From contig NZ_JAMYXM010000002.1 of NCBI RefSeq assembly GCF_024158145.1, forward strand, positions 1-64,000: a DNA stretch of 64,000 bases. The letters run 5' to 3'. This document shows, one piece after another, positions 1-8,403 of the stretch (position 1 is its first letter; every line of letters starts with the position of its first letter). Made by a program: the position numbers and the translations under genes. Origin of the DNA: Notoacmeibacter sp. MSK16QG-6 (lineage in GTDB: Bacteria > Pseudomonadota > Alphaproteobacteria > Rhizobiales > Rhizobiaceae). The notes beneath the pieces are model-generated. The model searched no databases and had not been told where the DNA came from. It worked only from the letters and a program-made list of their open reading frames with translations.

Positions 1-83
1 GAACATAAGACCCAGCGCCCCTTCTGGCAAGACCCTAAAACCAGGTTCTCAACAAACCCGGCAGCCCCGCCAGCGATGGGCGG

Positions 84-113
84 CTTATACGCACCACCAC
101 ACAAAACCGTCAA
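84..113 (-). promoter_or_regulatory. Strong sigma70-type promoter reading off the left edge
   Basis: On the minus strand a TTGACG hexamer (108-113) and a TATAAG hexamer (84-89) are separated by 18 bases; each is one base from consensus. Just upstream on the minus strand (about 118-133) lies an A/T-rich tract that resembles an UP element. Transcription would start near base 77 and leave the window to the left. Bases 1-83 contain no convincing ORF and would be an untranslated leader. Such a promoter would suit a stable-RNA operon, but the transcribed unit lies outside the window, so that part is inference. Confidence 0.55.
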
Positions 114-226
114 CACCAAAAATGAAGTTTTTTGCCGTTACCCCGAATTTTTATAAATCGCTGGATTTTCGGCACTTTTCCATACGAAACTTCATCGAAT
201 GGCCGAACGAGGAGCGGCCGTTCCTC

Positions 227-694
227 TCATCCCGCCTGTCTGATGCGGCGCATCGCATCGCGCGTGATAAGCACGTGAAACGGCATGACGGCCGCAAGAT
301 AGGCTCGACCGAGCCAATTATGCGGGCGCACCCAGGTCGACATGATGATATCAGAACTTTGCCGATACAATGTGATGCGAAAATCCAGATGCTTGTCATC
401 GAAGCCGAGAACAATTTCGTTCTCGTTTTCATATCTCACCGGAAACATGCCGAACCGGTCCGCCTTAGCGCTCTCTTCGGGTTCCGTCTTAAGCCCAAGC
501 GGACCGACAAGCATATTGCGTAAACGAAGCAATCCCTTCGCCCAAACAGGCATATCGAGCCCGACCGACGCGGCCGTTCGTGCATCGAGCGGCGAAGATA
601 CACGATAACCGTCCAGAAAATCGTCCGCGGATACGCGCGAGCAAATGTGGGCACCTTTGGGAAGACTGGCCCGGACAATTCGGCTGTGTGACAT
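227..694 (-). CDS. DUF2867 domain-containing protein
   Basis: A protein of about 155 residues that I recognise as DUF2867, a domain also found at the C-terminus of some short-chain-dehydrogenase-like proteins; its biochemical role is unknown. Visible family features are the DGY segment near the N-terminus, the [13 protein letters not shown] segment in the middle, the [18 protein letters not shown] stretch and a C-terminal VMPFHVLI segment followed by basic residues. I chose the ATG at 694 (MSHSRIV) because the 21 residues encoded upstream look non-coding and match nothing in the family. It is a single gene between tRNA-Leu and the left-edge promoter. No signal peptide or membrane helix is evident, so it is probably cytoplasmic. 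Confidence 0.82.
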   Translation of the reverse strand: MSHSRIVRASLPKGAHICSRVSADDFLDGYRVSSPLDARTAASVGLDMPVWAKGLLRLRNMLVGPLGLKTEPEESAKADRFGMFPVRYENENEIVLGFDDKHLDFRITLYRQSSDIIMSTWVRPHNWLGRAYLAAVMPFHVLITRDAMRRIRQAG

Positions 695-813
695 GGCTAT
701 CAACCAACGATAGACAAGAATGCCGCCATGATGCGCACACGCGATGGTTCGCCGCAAGAGACGGCGACAACGTACCGGCGACTAAGTCTGTCAGTCGGTG
801 ATGAGAAGAAATT

Positions 814-898
814 TGGTGCGGTCGAGAAGACTCGAACTTCCACGGGTTGCCCCACAGCGACCTCAACGCTGCGCGTCTACCAATTCCGCCACGACCGC
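814..898 (-). tRNA. tRNA-Leu(GAG)
   Basis: Read on the minus strand, this folds as a class II tRNA. The 7-bp acceptor stem begins GCGGTCG at 898 and closes at 818-824. The D arm contains GGTAGACGC, the anticodon stem is CAGCG/CGCTG with loop TTGAGGT, there is a long variable arm, and the T arm contains GTTCGAGTC. The anticodon GAG (complement of 862-864) reads CUC and CUU leucine codons. The 3' CCA is encoded in the DNA (814-816 on the plus strand read TGG). It lies between the DUF2867 gene and the divergently oriented lipB. Confidence 0.96.
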
Positions 899-1036
899 AC
901 TTGCCCGACCAACCCTTGCGGCCCGGCAGGCGGCGATGTAGCAAACTCATATCATGCACACAAGCCTGTCCGACGCGCTTTTTCGCCAGGGTCGTCTCGT
1001 GATGTTCACTGCTGCCCGACCGAGCCGGAACCGTTG

Positions 1037-1780
1037 ATGAAACGCGACGAGATTACAATCGATTTCCGACCCCAAAGTCCCGCCGACCCGATACTCTGGC
1101 GGGTTCAGCCAGGTCTGACCGAGTACGCTTTCGCCGTTGAGAGAATGGAAGGACTGGCGACAAAGATTGCGAATGGCATGGCGCGCGAAGAAATTTGGCT
1201 GGTCGAACACCCGCCTCTTTTCACTGCCGGCACCAGCGCAAAGTCGGACGATCTGATCTGGAAGAATCGTTTTCCCGTCCACTCGACGCGGCGCGGAGGC
1301 CAGTACACCTATCATGGGCCGGGGCAACGCGTCGCCTATGTGATGCTGGACCTGAAGCGGCGTCGAACGGACGTTCGCGCCTTCATTGCAGCACTCGAAC
1401 AATGGATCATCGACACTCTTGCCGAATTCGGATTGCGAGGCGAACGGCGCGATGACCGCGTCGGCGTCTGGATCGTCCGTCCCGATAAACCGCCAACCGT
1501 GAATGGTTCGCCAGCCGAAGATAAGATCGCGGCGATCGGTATCCGCCTGCGGCAATGGGTCTCGTTTCATGGCATCGCCATCAATGTGGAGCCCGACCTC
1601 TCGCACTATGACGGAATCACGCCCTGCGGCATCAGTGAACATGGTGTCACCAGCCTGGTCGATCTTGGCCTGCCGGTAACGATGGACGATCTCGACCAAG
1701 CGCTGAAAGGCACATGCCGTGAACTGTTCGGGCCGCTCGAAAGCACTGCCCCCTGCCCCGATGAACTAGCTGCTTGCTGA
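1037..1780 (+). CDS. lipB: Octanoyltransferase LipB
   Basis: Transfers the octanoyl group from acyl carrier protein to the lipoyl domains of 2-oxoacid dehydrogenases and the glycine cleavage H protein, the first step of lipoate synthesis before LipA. The 247-residue product carries the family signature [12 protein letters not shown], the lysine in DKIAAIGIR and the acyl-accepting cysteine in [13 protein letters not shown], which form the known Cys/Lys catalytic pair. I start at ATG 1037 ([10 protein letters not shown]); the open frame continues upstream through the tRNA region but is not protein-like there. Its stop codon overlaps the ATG of the next gene by one base (TGATG), so the two are probably translationally coupled. 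Confidence 0.95.
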   Translation: MKRDEITIDFRPQSPADPILWRVQPGLTEYAFAVERMEGLATKIANGMAREEIWLVEHPPLFTAGTSAKSDDLIWKNRFPVHSTRRGGQYTYHGPGQRVAYVMLDLKRRRTDVRAFIAALEQWIIDTLAEFGLRGERRDDRVGVWIVRPDKPPTVNGSPAEDKIAAIGIRLRQWVSFHGIAINVEPDLSHYDGITPCGISEHGVTSLVDLGLPVTMDDLDQALKGTCRELFGPLESTAPCPDELAAC

Positions 1781-2244
1781 TGAAGACACCTACCATCTGG
1801 GTCGACGCGGATGCCTGCCCTGTTCGATCCGAAATAGAAAAAGTGGCCGAACGCTATGGGCTGAGCGTCGTTTATGTCGCCGCGTCGGGCCTTCGCCCAT
1901 CGCGTTATGACCTCGCATCGATCAAACTGGTCGGAGGCGGGTTTGACGAAGCCGACGATTACATCGCCGAGAACATCGCGGCCAACGATCTGTGCATCAC
2001 GGCGGACATGCCCCTGGCAGCCCGCTGCGTAGAACGGAAAGCTCTGGCGCTGACGCCCAAGGGTCGGCTGCTCGATCAGGCCAATGTCGGCGGCGCGCTC
2101 GCAGCCCGTAATCTCAGTCAGCACCTCCGCGAGGCGAACCAGAGCCAGACCTATAATGCGCCGTTCGGCAAAGCCGACCGGTCGCAATTTCTGCAGGTGA
2201 TGGATCGCGCGATCCGGCAGCTTCAATCGACATCGCAAAGCTAG
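1780..2244 (+). CDS. YaiI/YqxD (DUF188) family protein
   Basis: A cytoplasmic protein of 154 residues from the UPF0178/DUF188 family, a PIN-like fold of unproven nuclease function. Family hallmarks are the N-terminal IWVDADACPV with its acidic residues, the VGGGFDEADDYI block, the DLCITADMPLA block and the LTPKGRLLDQANV block near the middle. The ATG at 1780 overlaps the lipB stop codon; a TTG six bases earlier is possible but less likely. The lipB overlap implies co-transcription, but no functional link to lipoylation is known. Function stays open; the family assignment is firm. Confidence 0.9.
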   Translation: MKTPTIWVDADACPVRSEIEKVAERYGLSVVYVAASGLRPSRYDLASIKLVGGGFDEADDYIAENIAANDLCITADMPLAARCVERKALALTPKGRLLDQANVGGALAARNLSQHLREANQSQTYNAPFGKADRSQFLQVMDRAIRQLQSTSQS

Positions 2245-2377
2245 AGTCCGGGAAATTTGCGCTCAAACGGCAAAAAATCCCGGTAATCTAGCGTTTTCCG
2301 TGTATAAGCCGTGAACATTGACGGAACGTGCTCGCATGAAACGAATCGGAATGCGAGACTTGAGTGATTCGGGGATC

Positions 2378-4465
2378 ATGTCAGAACGGAAAGCGGCAAT
2401 GGAAGGCGCGAAGGATCTTTTCAGCGGCGGCTCCGCAAACACTTCGCAACGCCGGTCGACAATCGCCGCGCCGAAGCAGGATAACGCGCCACCAAAGCAG
2501 ACGACAACGCCCCACGTGCAGCCTGATGGCGTTGAGAGCTATTCTGCAGCCGATATCGACGTTTTGGAGGGTCTTGAACCGGTGCGGCGGCGCCCCGGCA
2601 TGTATATTGGCGGCACTGACGCCAAGGCGCTGCATCACCTGTTTGCAGAAGTCATCGACAATTGCATGGACGAAGCCGTGGCCGGCCATGCCAGTTGGAT
2701 CGAGGTCGAGCTGGAATCGTCCGGCCATCTCAACGTGACAGACAATGGACGCGGCATTCCGGTCGATCCACACCCGAAATTTCCGGACAAGAGCGCTCTC
2801 GAAGTGATCATGACGACGCTTCACGCTGGCGGGAAATTCGACAGCAAGGTCTACGAGACCTCCGGCGGCCTGCACGGTGTCGGTATCAGCGTGGTCAATG
2901 CGCTATCCGACGATCTGACCGTAGAGATCGCGCGCGGGCGGCGCCTTTATCGCCAGCATTATGCCAAGGGCCTGCCGCAGGGTCGCATCGAAGACCTTGG
3001 GCCGGTTCAGAACCGGCGCGGCACGAAACAACGCTTCCACCCCGATCCGGAGATTTTCGGCAAAAGCGCGCGGTTCGATCCGGATCGCCTGTATCGCATG
3101 GCGCGCTCGAAGGCCTATCTGTTTGGCGGCGTGGAAATTCGATGGAAGTGCGCCCCTGAACTTCTGAATGAAAAAAGTCTCGCAAGCCCTAGTGACACAT
3201 TCCATTTTCCGAACGGTCTGAAGGATTATCTCGCAGCGTCCATCGGTAAGGACCGGCAGATTACGACCGAGATTTTCGCTGGCCTGAGCGAGAAGAAAAG
3301 TGGGCATGGTCGTGTCGAATGGGCCGTTACCTGGCACGGTGGCGACGGTTTCCTGCATTCGTACTGCAACACGGTTCCGACGGCAGAAGGCGGTACGCAT
3401 GAAGCCGGCATGCGTGCGGCGCTGTCGAAAGGGCTTCGCGCCTATGCGGAATTGACCGGCAACAAGCGGGCCGCCATCGTGACCAATGACGATGTCATGC
3501 TGAGCGCGGCTGGCATGTTGTCCGTTTTCATCCGAGAACCGGAATTCGTCGGCCAGACAAAGGACCGGCTTTCGACAATCGAGGCCAGCCGGATCGTTGA
3601 AAATGCTGTGCGCGATGCCTTCGACCATTGGCTCACCGCGTCGCCGGCCCAGGCGGACCGCCTTCTGGAATGGGTGATCGACCGCGCTGAAGAACGCCTC
3701 CGGCGAAAAAAAGAGCGCGAAGTCAGTCGCAAGAGCGCCGTGCGAAAACTTCGCCTACCTGGGAAACTTGCCGATTGCTCGCAAAATGCGGCGGCGGGCG
3801 CCGAACTCTTTATCGTGGAGGGCGACAGCGCGGGCGGCTCGGCCAAGCAGGCGCGTAACCGAACCAATCAGGCCATCCTGCCGCTTAGGGGCAAAATTCT
3901 GAATGTCGCTTCCGCCGGGCGAGACAAGACGACCAACAGCCAGCTCATCCAGGATCTCATTCTGGCGCTCGGCTGCGGCACGGGCGCGAAATACAGAGAT
4001 GACGATCTGCGCTATGAACGGGTCATTATCATGACCGATGCCGATGTCGACGGTGCGCATATTGCGTCACTCCTGATCACGTTTTTCTATCAGGAGATGC
4101 CGGATCTTATCCGCAACGGCCATCTCTATCTTGCTGTTCCTCCCCTCTATCGTATGAGCCAAGGCAGCAAAACGTTCTATGCGCGCGATGATGCACACCG
4201 GGCCGAGTTGATGGAGACCGTGTTCAAGGGACGTGGCAAAGTCGAAATCGGCCGGTTCAAGGGATTGGGCGAAATGATGCCCAATCAGCTCAAGGAAACG
4301 ACTATGAACCCGGCGACGCGTACGCTTCTTCGTGTCGGAATCGAATCGGAAGCCGACGAGACTCGGACAACAGTCGATGCGCTGATGGGCACGAAACCCG
4401 AAGCTCGGTTCCGCTTCATTCAAGATAACGCGGCCTTCGCTTCGGAAGACATGCTGGACGTTTGA
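2378..4465 (+). CDS. parE: DNA topoisomerase IV subunit B
   Basis: ATPase subunit of topoisomerase IV, which with ParC decatenates daughter chromosomes. The GHKL ATPase domain is evident: the VLEGLEPVRRRPGMYIG block, EVIDNCMDEAVAG (catalytic Glu and Mg-binding Asn), DNGRGIPV and GGLHGVGISVVNALS. The TOPRIM domain follows with EGDSAGGSAKQARNR and MTDADVDGAHI, and the protein ends in a gyrase-B C-terminal block (GRFKGLGEMMPNQL). The N-terminus is uncertain. In-frame starts are TTG 2318, ATG 2336, ATG 2378 and ATG 2399, and the first 60-80 residues are a low-complexity Thr/Gln/Pro-rich extension before the ATPase fold. I chose 2378 for a purine-rich stretch upstream. Single gene; parC is not in the window. 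Confidence 0.94.
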   Translation: MSERKAAMEGAKDLFSGGSANTSQRRSTIAAPKQDNAPPKQTTTPHVQPDGVESYSAADIDVLEGLEPVRRRPGMYIGGTDAKALHHLFAEVIDNCMDEAVAGHASWIEVELESSGHLNVTDNGRGIPVDPHPKFPDKSALEVIMTTLHAGGKFDSKVYETSGGLHGVGISVVNALSDDLTVEIARGRRLYRQHYAKGLPQGRIEDLGPVQNRRGTKQRFHPDPEIFGKSARFDPDRLYRMARSKAYLFGGVEIRWKCAPELLNEKSLASPSDTFHFPNGLKDYLAASIGKDRQITTEIFAGLSEKKSGHGRVEWAVTWHGGDGFLHSYCNTVPTAEGGTHEAGMRAALSKGLRAYAELTGNKRAAIVTNDDVMLSAAGMLSVFIREPEFVGQTKDRLSTIEASRIVENAVRDAFDHWLTASPAQADRLLEWVIDRAEERLRRKKEREVSRKSAVRKLRLPGKLADCSQNAAAGAELFIVEGDSAGGSAKQARNRTNQAILPLRGKILNVASAGRDKTTNSQLIQDLILALGCGTGAKYRDDDLRYERVIIMTDADVDGAHIASLLITFFYQEMPDLIRNGHLYLAVPPLYRMSQGSKTFYARDDAHRAELMETVFKGRGKVEIGRFKGLGEMMPNQLKETTMNPATRTLLRVGIESEADETRTTVDALMGTKPEARFRFIQDNAAFASEDMLDV

Positions 4466-4507
4466 ACGCAACCGAAAATCTAGGCGTAATGTCCTACTTC
4501 GGACTGC

Positions 4508-5329
4508 CTATTCGGCTTCGCAAGATGGAGCCTTGAGCGGCTCGAGTTCTACGAGTTTCTGTCGAACGATGAACTCGCCGTAGTCCATTCGAAAGTCGCG
4601 CGTTACGCCGTTATCGTAAAGGTCGAAGGAGAGCCGGAACACTGGTTCGTCCTCGCCGTCAGACGGCGAGGCGACATCGTAATAGGACATGGAAACCGGC
4701 CAGTAGCTCCCCTCCGCCAACTCGCCCAACGTCTGCGAAATGCTTTCCTCGTTCGCCTGAAGCGGCTCTCCGATCACGATATTGGTCAGCAGAACCTTGT
4801 CGCCATCCTCAGTGCCATCGAAAACGGAAGCAGCGTAAATGCGCTCGCCAGCTTTTGCGCGAGCCAGAAGATCCTTCATATGCTCGACCGGAAAAAGGGC
4901 ATCGGAGAGTTCCAGATTTTTGCGGTCCGGTAGTGACAACGCCACCTTCAGTAAGCCATCGGCAGCGCCGTGCTGCGCCTCGCCCTTCACCTCCTTTTCA
5001 AGCTTGTTGTCCGTGAAGGACTGCGTGGCAAAGGAAAAATTGGACTTTGCAGTATCCTCGAATGTGGTGACGCGCTGATCGATCAATTGCCGACCGGCTT
5101 CGCTACGAAAGGAAGCAACGGAACGAAATCGAACAGCATAGCCTTTACAATCGTTACCGAGGAACTCGTACACCATACGGCCATCGACGCCGGTAATCCC
5201 TGATCGCTCGCTCGCTTCTAGAAGTTCCATATCGTACACGGCCCGGTGAGAAACCAGCTCTCCCGCATTCGCCAGGGCAGAAACAGTCCATCCCGCAAGG
5301 GCGATAGCGAAGATACGGCAGAGAATCAT
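4508..5329 (-). CDS. eipB: Cell envelope integrity protein EipB (DUF1849)
   Basis: A periplasmic protein of 273 residues with an N-terminal signal peptide (hydrophobic residues 5-20, probable cleavage after ALANA). It matches EipB/DUF1849, which in Brucella forms a spiral beta-structure and is needed for envelope integrity. Seen here are SHRAVYDMEL near the mature N-terminus and GRMVYEFLGNDCKGY. There are two cysteines outside the signal peptide, at about residues 61 and 270, matching the conserved disulfide of the family. The gene lies opposite to both neighbours, and its start is within a few bases of the region ahead of the divergent RidA-like gene, so the two probably share a promoter region. 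Function is inferred from the family. Confidence 0.88.
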   Translation of the reverse strand: MILCRIFAIALAGWTVSALANAGELVSHRAVYDMELLEASERSGITGVDGRMVYEFLGNDCKGYAVRFRSVASFRSEAGRQLIDQRVTTFEDTAKSNFSFATQSFTDNKLEKEVKGEAQHGAADGLLKVALSLPDRKNLELSDALFPVEHMKDLLARAKAGERIYAASVFDGTEDGDKVLLTNIVIGEPLQANEESISQTLGELAEGSYWPVSMSYYDVASPSDGEDEPVFRLSFDLYDNGVTRDFRMDYGEFIVRQKLVELEPLKAPSCEAE

Positions 5330-5396
5330 GGGCGGCAGTCCTTTTCCATCCTATAGCTCGCCCTATGCTCGCTTTGAACCGGAATTGAGGAACTCT

Positions 5397-5873
5397 ATGA
5401 CCAACTCGATTGAAGAACGCCTTGCGCAGGCCGGAATAGAATTGCCAGTGCCCGGCGCGCCAGTCGCCAATTATCTGGCGGCCGTACGCGCCGGCGATAC
5501 ACTCTATATATCCGGGCAGTTGCCGCTTCAGGATGGGAAGGTTGCGGAGACGGGCCTGTTGACCGGTGACGGCGATGTCGAGCGCGGCCAGCGCGCCGCA
5601 CGCCAGTGTGCTGTCAACATCCTGGCGCAGGCGAAAGCAGCGCTTGACGGGTTCGACGCCATCGAACGTCTCATAAAGATCGGCGTGTTTGTCGCCTCGT
5701 CACCTGAGTTTGCGAGCCAACATCTCGTTGCCAACGGCGCATCGGATTTTTTAGTCGAAATTCTGGGTGAAACCATTGGCAAACACGCGCGGGCAGCAGT
5801 CGGCATGTCCGCCCTACCCCTTGATGCTTCCGTTGAGATCGAAGCGATATTTGCGCTCAAGAGTGACTGCTGA
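5397..5873 (+). CDS. RidA/YjgF family protein
   Basis: A product of 158 residues in the RidA (YjgF/YER057c/UK114) superfamily, small trimeric proteins of which some deaminate reactive enamine/imine intermediates. Visible landmarks are the YISGQLPLQDGKV strand, the QCAVNILAQAKAAL helix, the LIKIGVFVASSPEF segment and the conserved ARAAVGMSALPLDASVEIEAI block with the substrate-binding arginine position kept. I start at ATG 5397, preceded by a TGAGGA Shine-Dalgarno; upstream codons are not protein-like. It is longer than archetypal RidA (about 128 residues) and belongs to an alphaproteobacterial subgroup, so deaminase activity is not assured. It is followed after 3 bases by the GDPD gene. Confidence 0.9.
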   Translation: MTNSIEERLAQAGIELPVPGAPVANYLAAVRAGDTLYISGQLPLQDGKVAETGLLTGDGDVERGQRAARQCAVNILAQAKAALDGFDAIERLIKIGVFVASSPEFASQHLVANGASDFLVEILGETIGKHARAAVGMSALPLDASVEIEAIFALKSDC

Positions 5874-5876
5874 TCT

Positions 5877-6584
5877 GTGGTTGGCGATGTCGCATTTCTG
5901 ACAGAGCGTCCCATCGCACATCGCGGCCTCCACAATGCAAAGGAGGGGCGGCCCGAAAACACGCTCGCTGCGGCAGAAGCGGCTTTAGATGCCAATTACG
6001 CAATCGAATGCGATGTGCGGCTTTCCGGCGATGAAAAAGTCATGGTTTTTCATGACAAGGGTCTGGACCGGTTGACCGGCCAATCGGGCCAATTCGCTGA
6101 TCTGTCGAAAGATCGGCTGCAAGAACTAAAAGTACTCGGTTCAAACGAGGGCGTCGCGAGCCTCGCCCGGCTGCTGTCGCTTATTAATGGCAGAATGCCG
6201 CTCGTCATTGAATTGAAAAGCGATGGCGAAGGGGCGGACCGGCTCGCGCCGGCTATTGTCGAAGTCCTACGCAATGCTCCAGGCAATATCGCCTTGATGA
6301 GTTTCTCGCATGACCAATTGCGCCAATTGCGTCAGCTCCTACCGGACCGGCCCACAGGTCTGGTAGCGACCGGGCAAACGACGCAAGACCTCGCCCGCCA
6401 TTGCCAGATGATCGACGCGGTCGACTTCGTTTCGTTCAATGTGGACGAGTTGGATAATCCGTTCTGCGCCGAAGTGCGCGAACGCAACCTGCCGCTCGTC
6501 TGCTGGACGGTCCGTTCAGCCGATCAGGCGCGAAGAGCATATCGCTATTGCGATCAAATCACTTTTGAAGGCTTCCGCCCCTGA
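5877..6584 (+). CDS. Glycerophosphodiester phosphodiesterase family protein
   Basis: A TIM-barrel phosphodiesterase of 235 residues that probably releases glycerol-3-phosphate from phospholipid headgroup diesters. The active-site motifs are present: AHRGLHNAKEGRPENT (catalytic His and first metal Glu), ECDVRLSGDEKVMVFHD (acidic metal ligands and second catalytic His) and IELKSDG. There is no signal peptide, which suggests a cytoplasmic UgpQ-like enzyme. The start is the GTG at 5877, 3 bases after the preceding stop, indicating an operon with the RidA-like gene. The next gene starts about 30 bases downstream. Confidence 0.9.
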   Translation: MVGDVAFLTERPIAHRGLHNAKEGRPENTLAAAEAALDANYAIECDVRLSGDEKVMVFHDKGLDRLTGQSGQFADLSKDRLQELKVLGSNEGVASLARLLSLINGRMPLVIELKSDGEGADRLAPAIVEVLRNAPGNIALMSFSHDQLRQLRQLLPDRPTGLVATGQTTQDLARHCQMIDAVDFVSFNVDELDNPFCAEVRERNLPLVCWTVRSADQARRAYRYCDQITFEGFRP

Positions 6585-6615
6585 CGTGAAGCGGTCCTGG
6601 CCCCATATTTCTCGC

Positions 6616-7845
6616 ATGATCGACAGCTCAACGAACACACAACACGAAGCCGAGACGTCAACGCTCCGGCTCGTCGAAGGTATGGGAGCCTTCACGCTAG
6701 CGGAATGGGAAAGCTTGGGCGGTACAAAACGCGGCAACAGCGATTATAACCCCTTTTCCTCATATGCGTTTCTGTCCTCCTTGGAAGATAGCGGCTGTGT
6801 CGATGGCGATACCGGCTGGCTTCCGCGTCACGTTCGGCTCGAAGCCGGTGATGGTGTTTTGCTCGGCGCGGTGCCCACTTATGTAAAAGGCCATAGCCAG
6901 GGCGAATATGTCTTCGATCATGGATGGGCCGACGCGCTGGAACGCGCCGGCGGGCGCTATTATCCCAAGCTTCAGAGCTGCTACCCCTTCACACCCGCCA
7001 CGGGCCCTCGCCTGCTGGTCGGCCACGAAGCTGCCGAAACGAAAAGCCTTCTTGCACAAGGTTTGCGGTCAGCCTGCGATCAGATCGGCATCTCATCGGC
7101 TCATGTCACATTTCTTCAAACCGACGACCGGATTGCATTGGCAGAAGCCGGCTTTTTGGAGCGACAGGACATCCAGTTTCATTTTCCCAATCGCGCATAC
7201 GAAACCTACGAGGATTTTCTCGGCACTCTCGTTTCGCGAAAACGCAAGGCCTTGCGACGAGAGAGACGCGACGCGCTTGCCAATGGCATTGAAATCGAGT
7301 GGCTGACCGGGCCTGAACTGACCGAAGAGGTTTGGGACGACTTCCATGCCTTCTATATGGATACGGGCAGCCGCAAATGGGGTCGCCCCTATCTGAACAG
7401 GGCATTCTGGTCGCTGATCGGCGAACGGATGGGGAAGGACATTCTGCTCGTGATAGCAAAGCGAGATGGCAGACGAATTGCCGGTGCGATCAACTTTATA
7501 GGCGCCGACACGCTATTCGGCCGGCACTGGGGCTGTATTGAGGACCACCCCTTCCTGCATTTCGAACTGTGCTACCATCAGGCCATCGACTACGCGATCC
7601 AAAATGGCCTGAAGACGGTGGAAGCGGGTGCACAGGGCGAGCACAAGCTGCAGCGCGGTTATATGCCCGTGCTGACCAGATCGGCGCATTATGTGCGGCA
7701 CGAGGGTCTCCGCCGCGCCGTGGCAGAGTTTCTCGAGACCGAACGACAGGACGAGGCATCCATCGCTGCATTGCTCGCCGAGCACTCCCCTTATCGACAT
7801 GATGCAGCGATTGACCGGCTTGGACTCCTTGAGGAAGGCGAGTAA
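6616..7845 (+). CDS. GNAT-like peptidogalycan biosynthesis family protein (COG3146)
   Basis: A cytoplasmic protein of about 409 residues that I recognise as COG3146/DUF482, predicted acyltransferases with a double GNAT-like fold related to FemAB enzymes. Family features are the AEWESLGG block, YNPFSSYAFLSSLEDSG, the VSRKRKALRRERRDA helix and the EDHPFLHFELCYHQAIDYAIQNGLKTVEAGAQGEHK region split across two blocks. The ATG at 6616 opens the recognisable protein; the frame is open upstream but overlaps the GDPD gene in another phase. Substrate is unknown. It is probably co-transcribed with the RidA-like, GDPD and HIT genes. Confidence 0.87.
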   Translation: MIDSSTNTQHEAETSTLRLVEGMGAFTLAEWESLGGTKRGNSDYNPFSSYAFLSSLEDSGCVDGDTGWLPRHVRLEAGDGVLLGAVPTYVKGHSQGEYVFDHGWADALERAGGRYYPKLQSCYPFTPATGPRLLVGHEAAETKSLLAQGLRSACDQIGISSAHVTFLQTDDRIALAEAGFLERQDIQFHFPNRAYETYEDFLGTLVSRKRKALRRERRDALANGIEIEWLTGPELTEEVWDDFHAFYMDTGSRKWGRPYLNRAFWSLIGERMGKDILLVIAKRDGRRIAGAINFIGADTLFGRHWGCIEDHPFLHFELCYHQAIDYAIQNGLKTVEAGAQGEHKLQRGYMPVLTRSAHYVRHEGLRRAVAEFLETERQDEASIAALLAEHSPYRHDAAIDRLGLLEEGE

Positions 7846-7888
7846 CGCCGACAACGCAAACGCCTTGGAACGACCAACGGAGATTGAA

Positions 7889-8329
7889 ATGCTCGAAACC
7901 GCGACGGCCTATGATGACAACAATATCTTCGCCAAAATCCTTCGGGGGGAAATGCCGGCGAACCAAGTGTACGAGGATGAACACTGCATTGTCATTATGG
8001 ATGTCATGCCAAGCGCCGACGGTCATTGCCTGGTCGTCCCGAAATCGCCGTCGCGAAATCTGCTCGACGCCGCTCCGGACGTTCTCGCCCATTTGATCGC
8101 GGTGACGCAAAAAATTGCGCGCGCCGCAAAGCAAGCGTTCGAGGCTGACGGCGTTCGCATATCGCAGTTCAATGAAGCCGCTGCCGGGCAAACGGTCATG
8201 CATCTGCATATTCATATTATACCGGTAAAAGAAGGCGTTGGCCTGCGCCGTCATGCAGAGGAAATGGCGGATGCCGATCTTCTCAAGGAGCATGCAGCCA
8301 AGCTGCGATCGGCTTTAGCAGACAGCTGA
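7889..8329 (+). CDS. HIT family nucleotide-binding protein
   Basis: A histidine-triad protein of 146 residues, of the group that hydrolyses or transfers nucleoside monophosphates from phosphoramidates or dinucleoside polyphosphates. The HIT motif HLHIHIIP lies near residue 108, with the usual NIFAKILRGEMPA N-terminus and DVMPSADGHCLVVPK strand. The start at ATG 7889 has a good ACGGAGA ribosome-binding site 6-12 bases upstream. It is the last gene of the run beginning at 5397 and is followed 20 bases later by a strong hairpin terminator. Confidence 0.93.
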   Translation: MLETATAYDDNNIFAKILRGEMPANQVYEDEHCIVIMDVMPSADGHCLVVPKSPSRNLLDAAPDVLAHLIAVTQKIARAAKQAFEADGVRISQFNEAAAGQTVMHLHIHIIPVKEGVGLRRHAEEMADADLLKEHAAKLRSALADS

Positions 8330-8344
8330 CAACGGCTACTACGG

Positions 8345-8376
8345 AAAAAGCCCGGCAGTGCTGCCGGGCTTTTTGT
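8345..8376. terminator. Bidirectional intrinsic terminator between the HIT gene and clpA
   Basis: A perfect 10-bp stem (AGCCCGGCAG / CTGCCGGGCT, 8349-8370) with a 2-base loop is followed by TTTTTG on the plus strand and preceded by AAAAA. It can therefore terminate both the rightward HIT transcript and the leftward clpS-clpA transcript. Confidence 0.92.
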
Positions 8377-8403
8377 TTTCTTCATGCAATGTTCGAGGGA
8401 CGT

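Noticed and set aside
947-1699. A 250-codon open frame on the minus strand opposite lipB
   Set aside because: It lies entirely opposite a strongly conserved gene, has no recognisable protein features and no ribosome-binding site; it is a by-product of high GC codon use.
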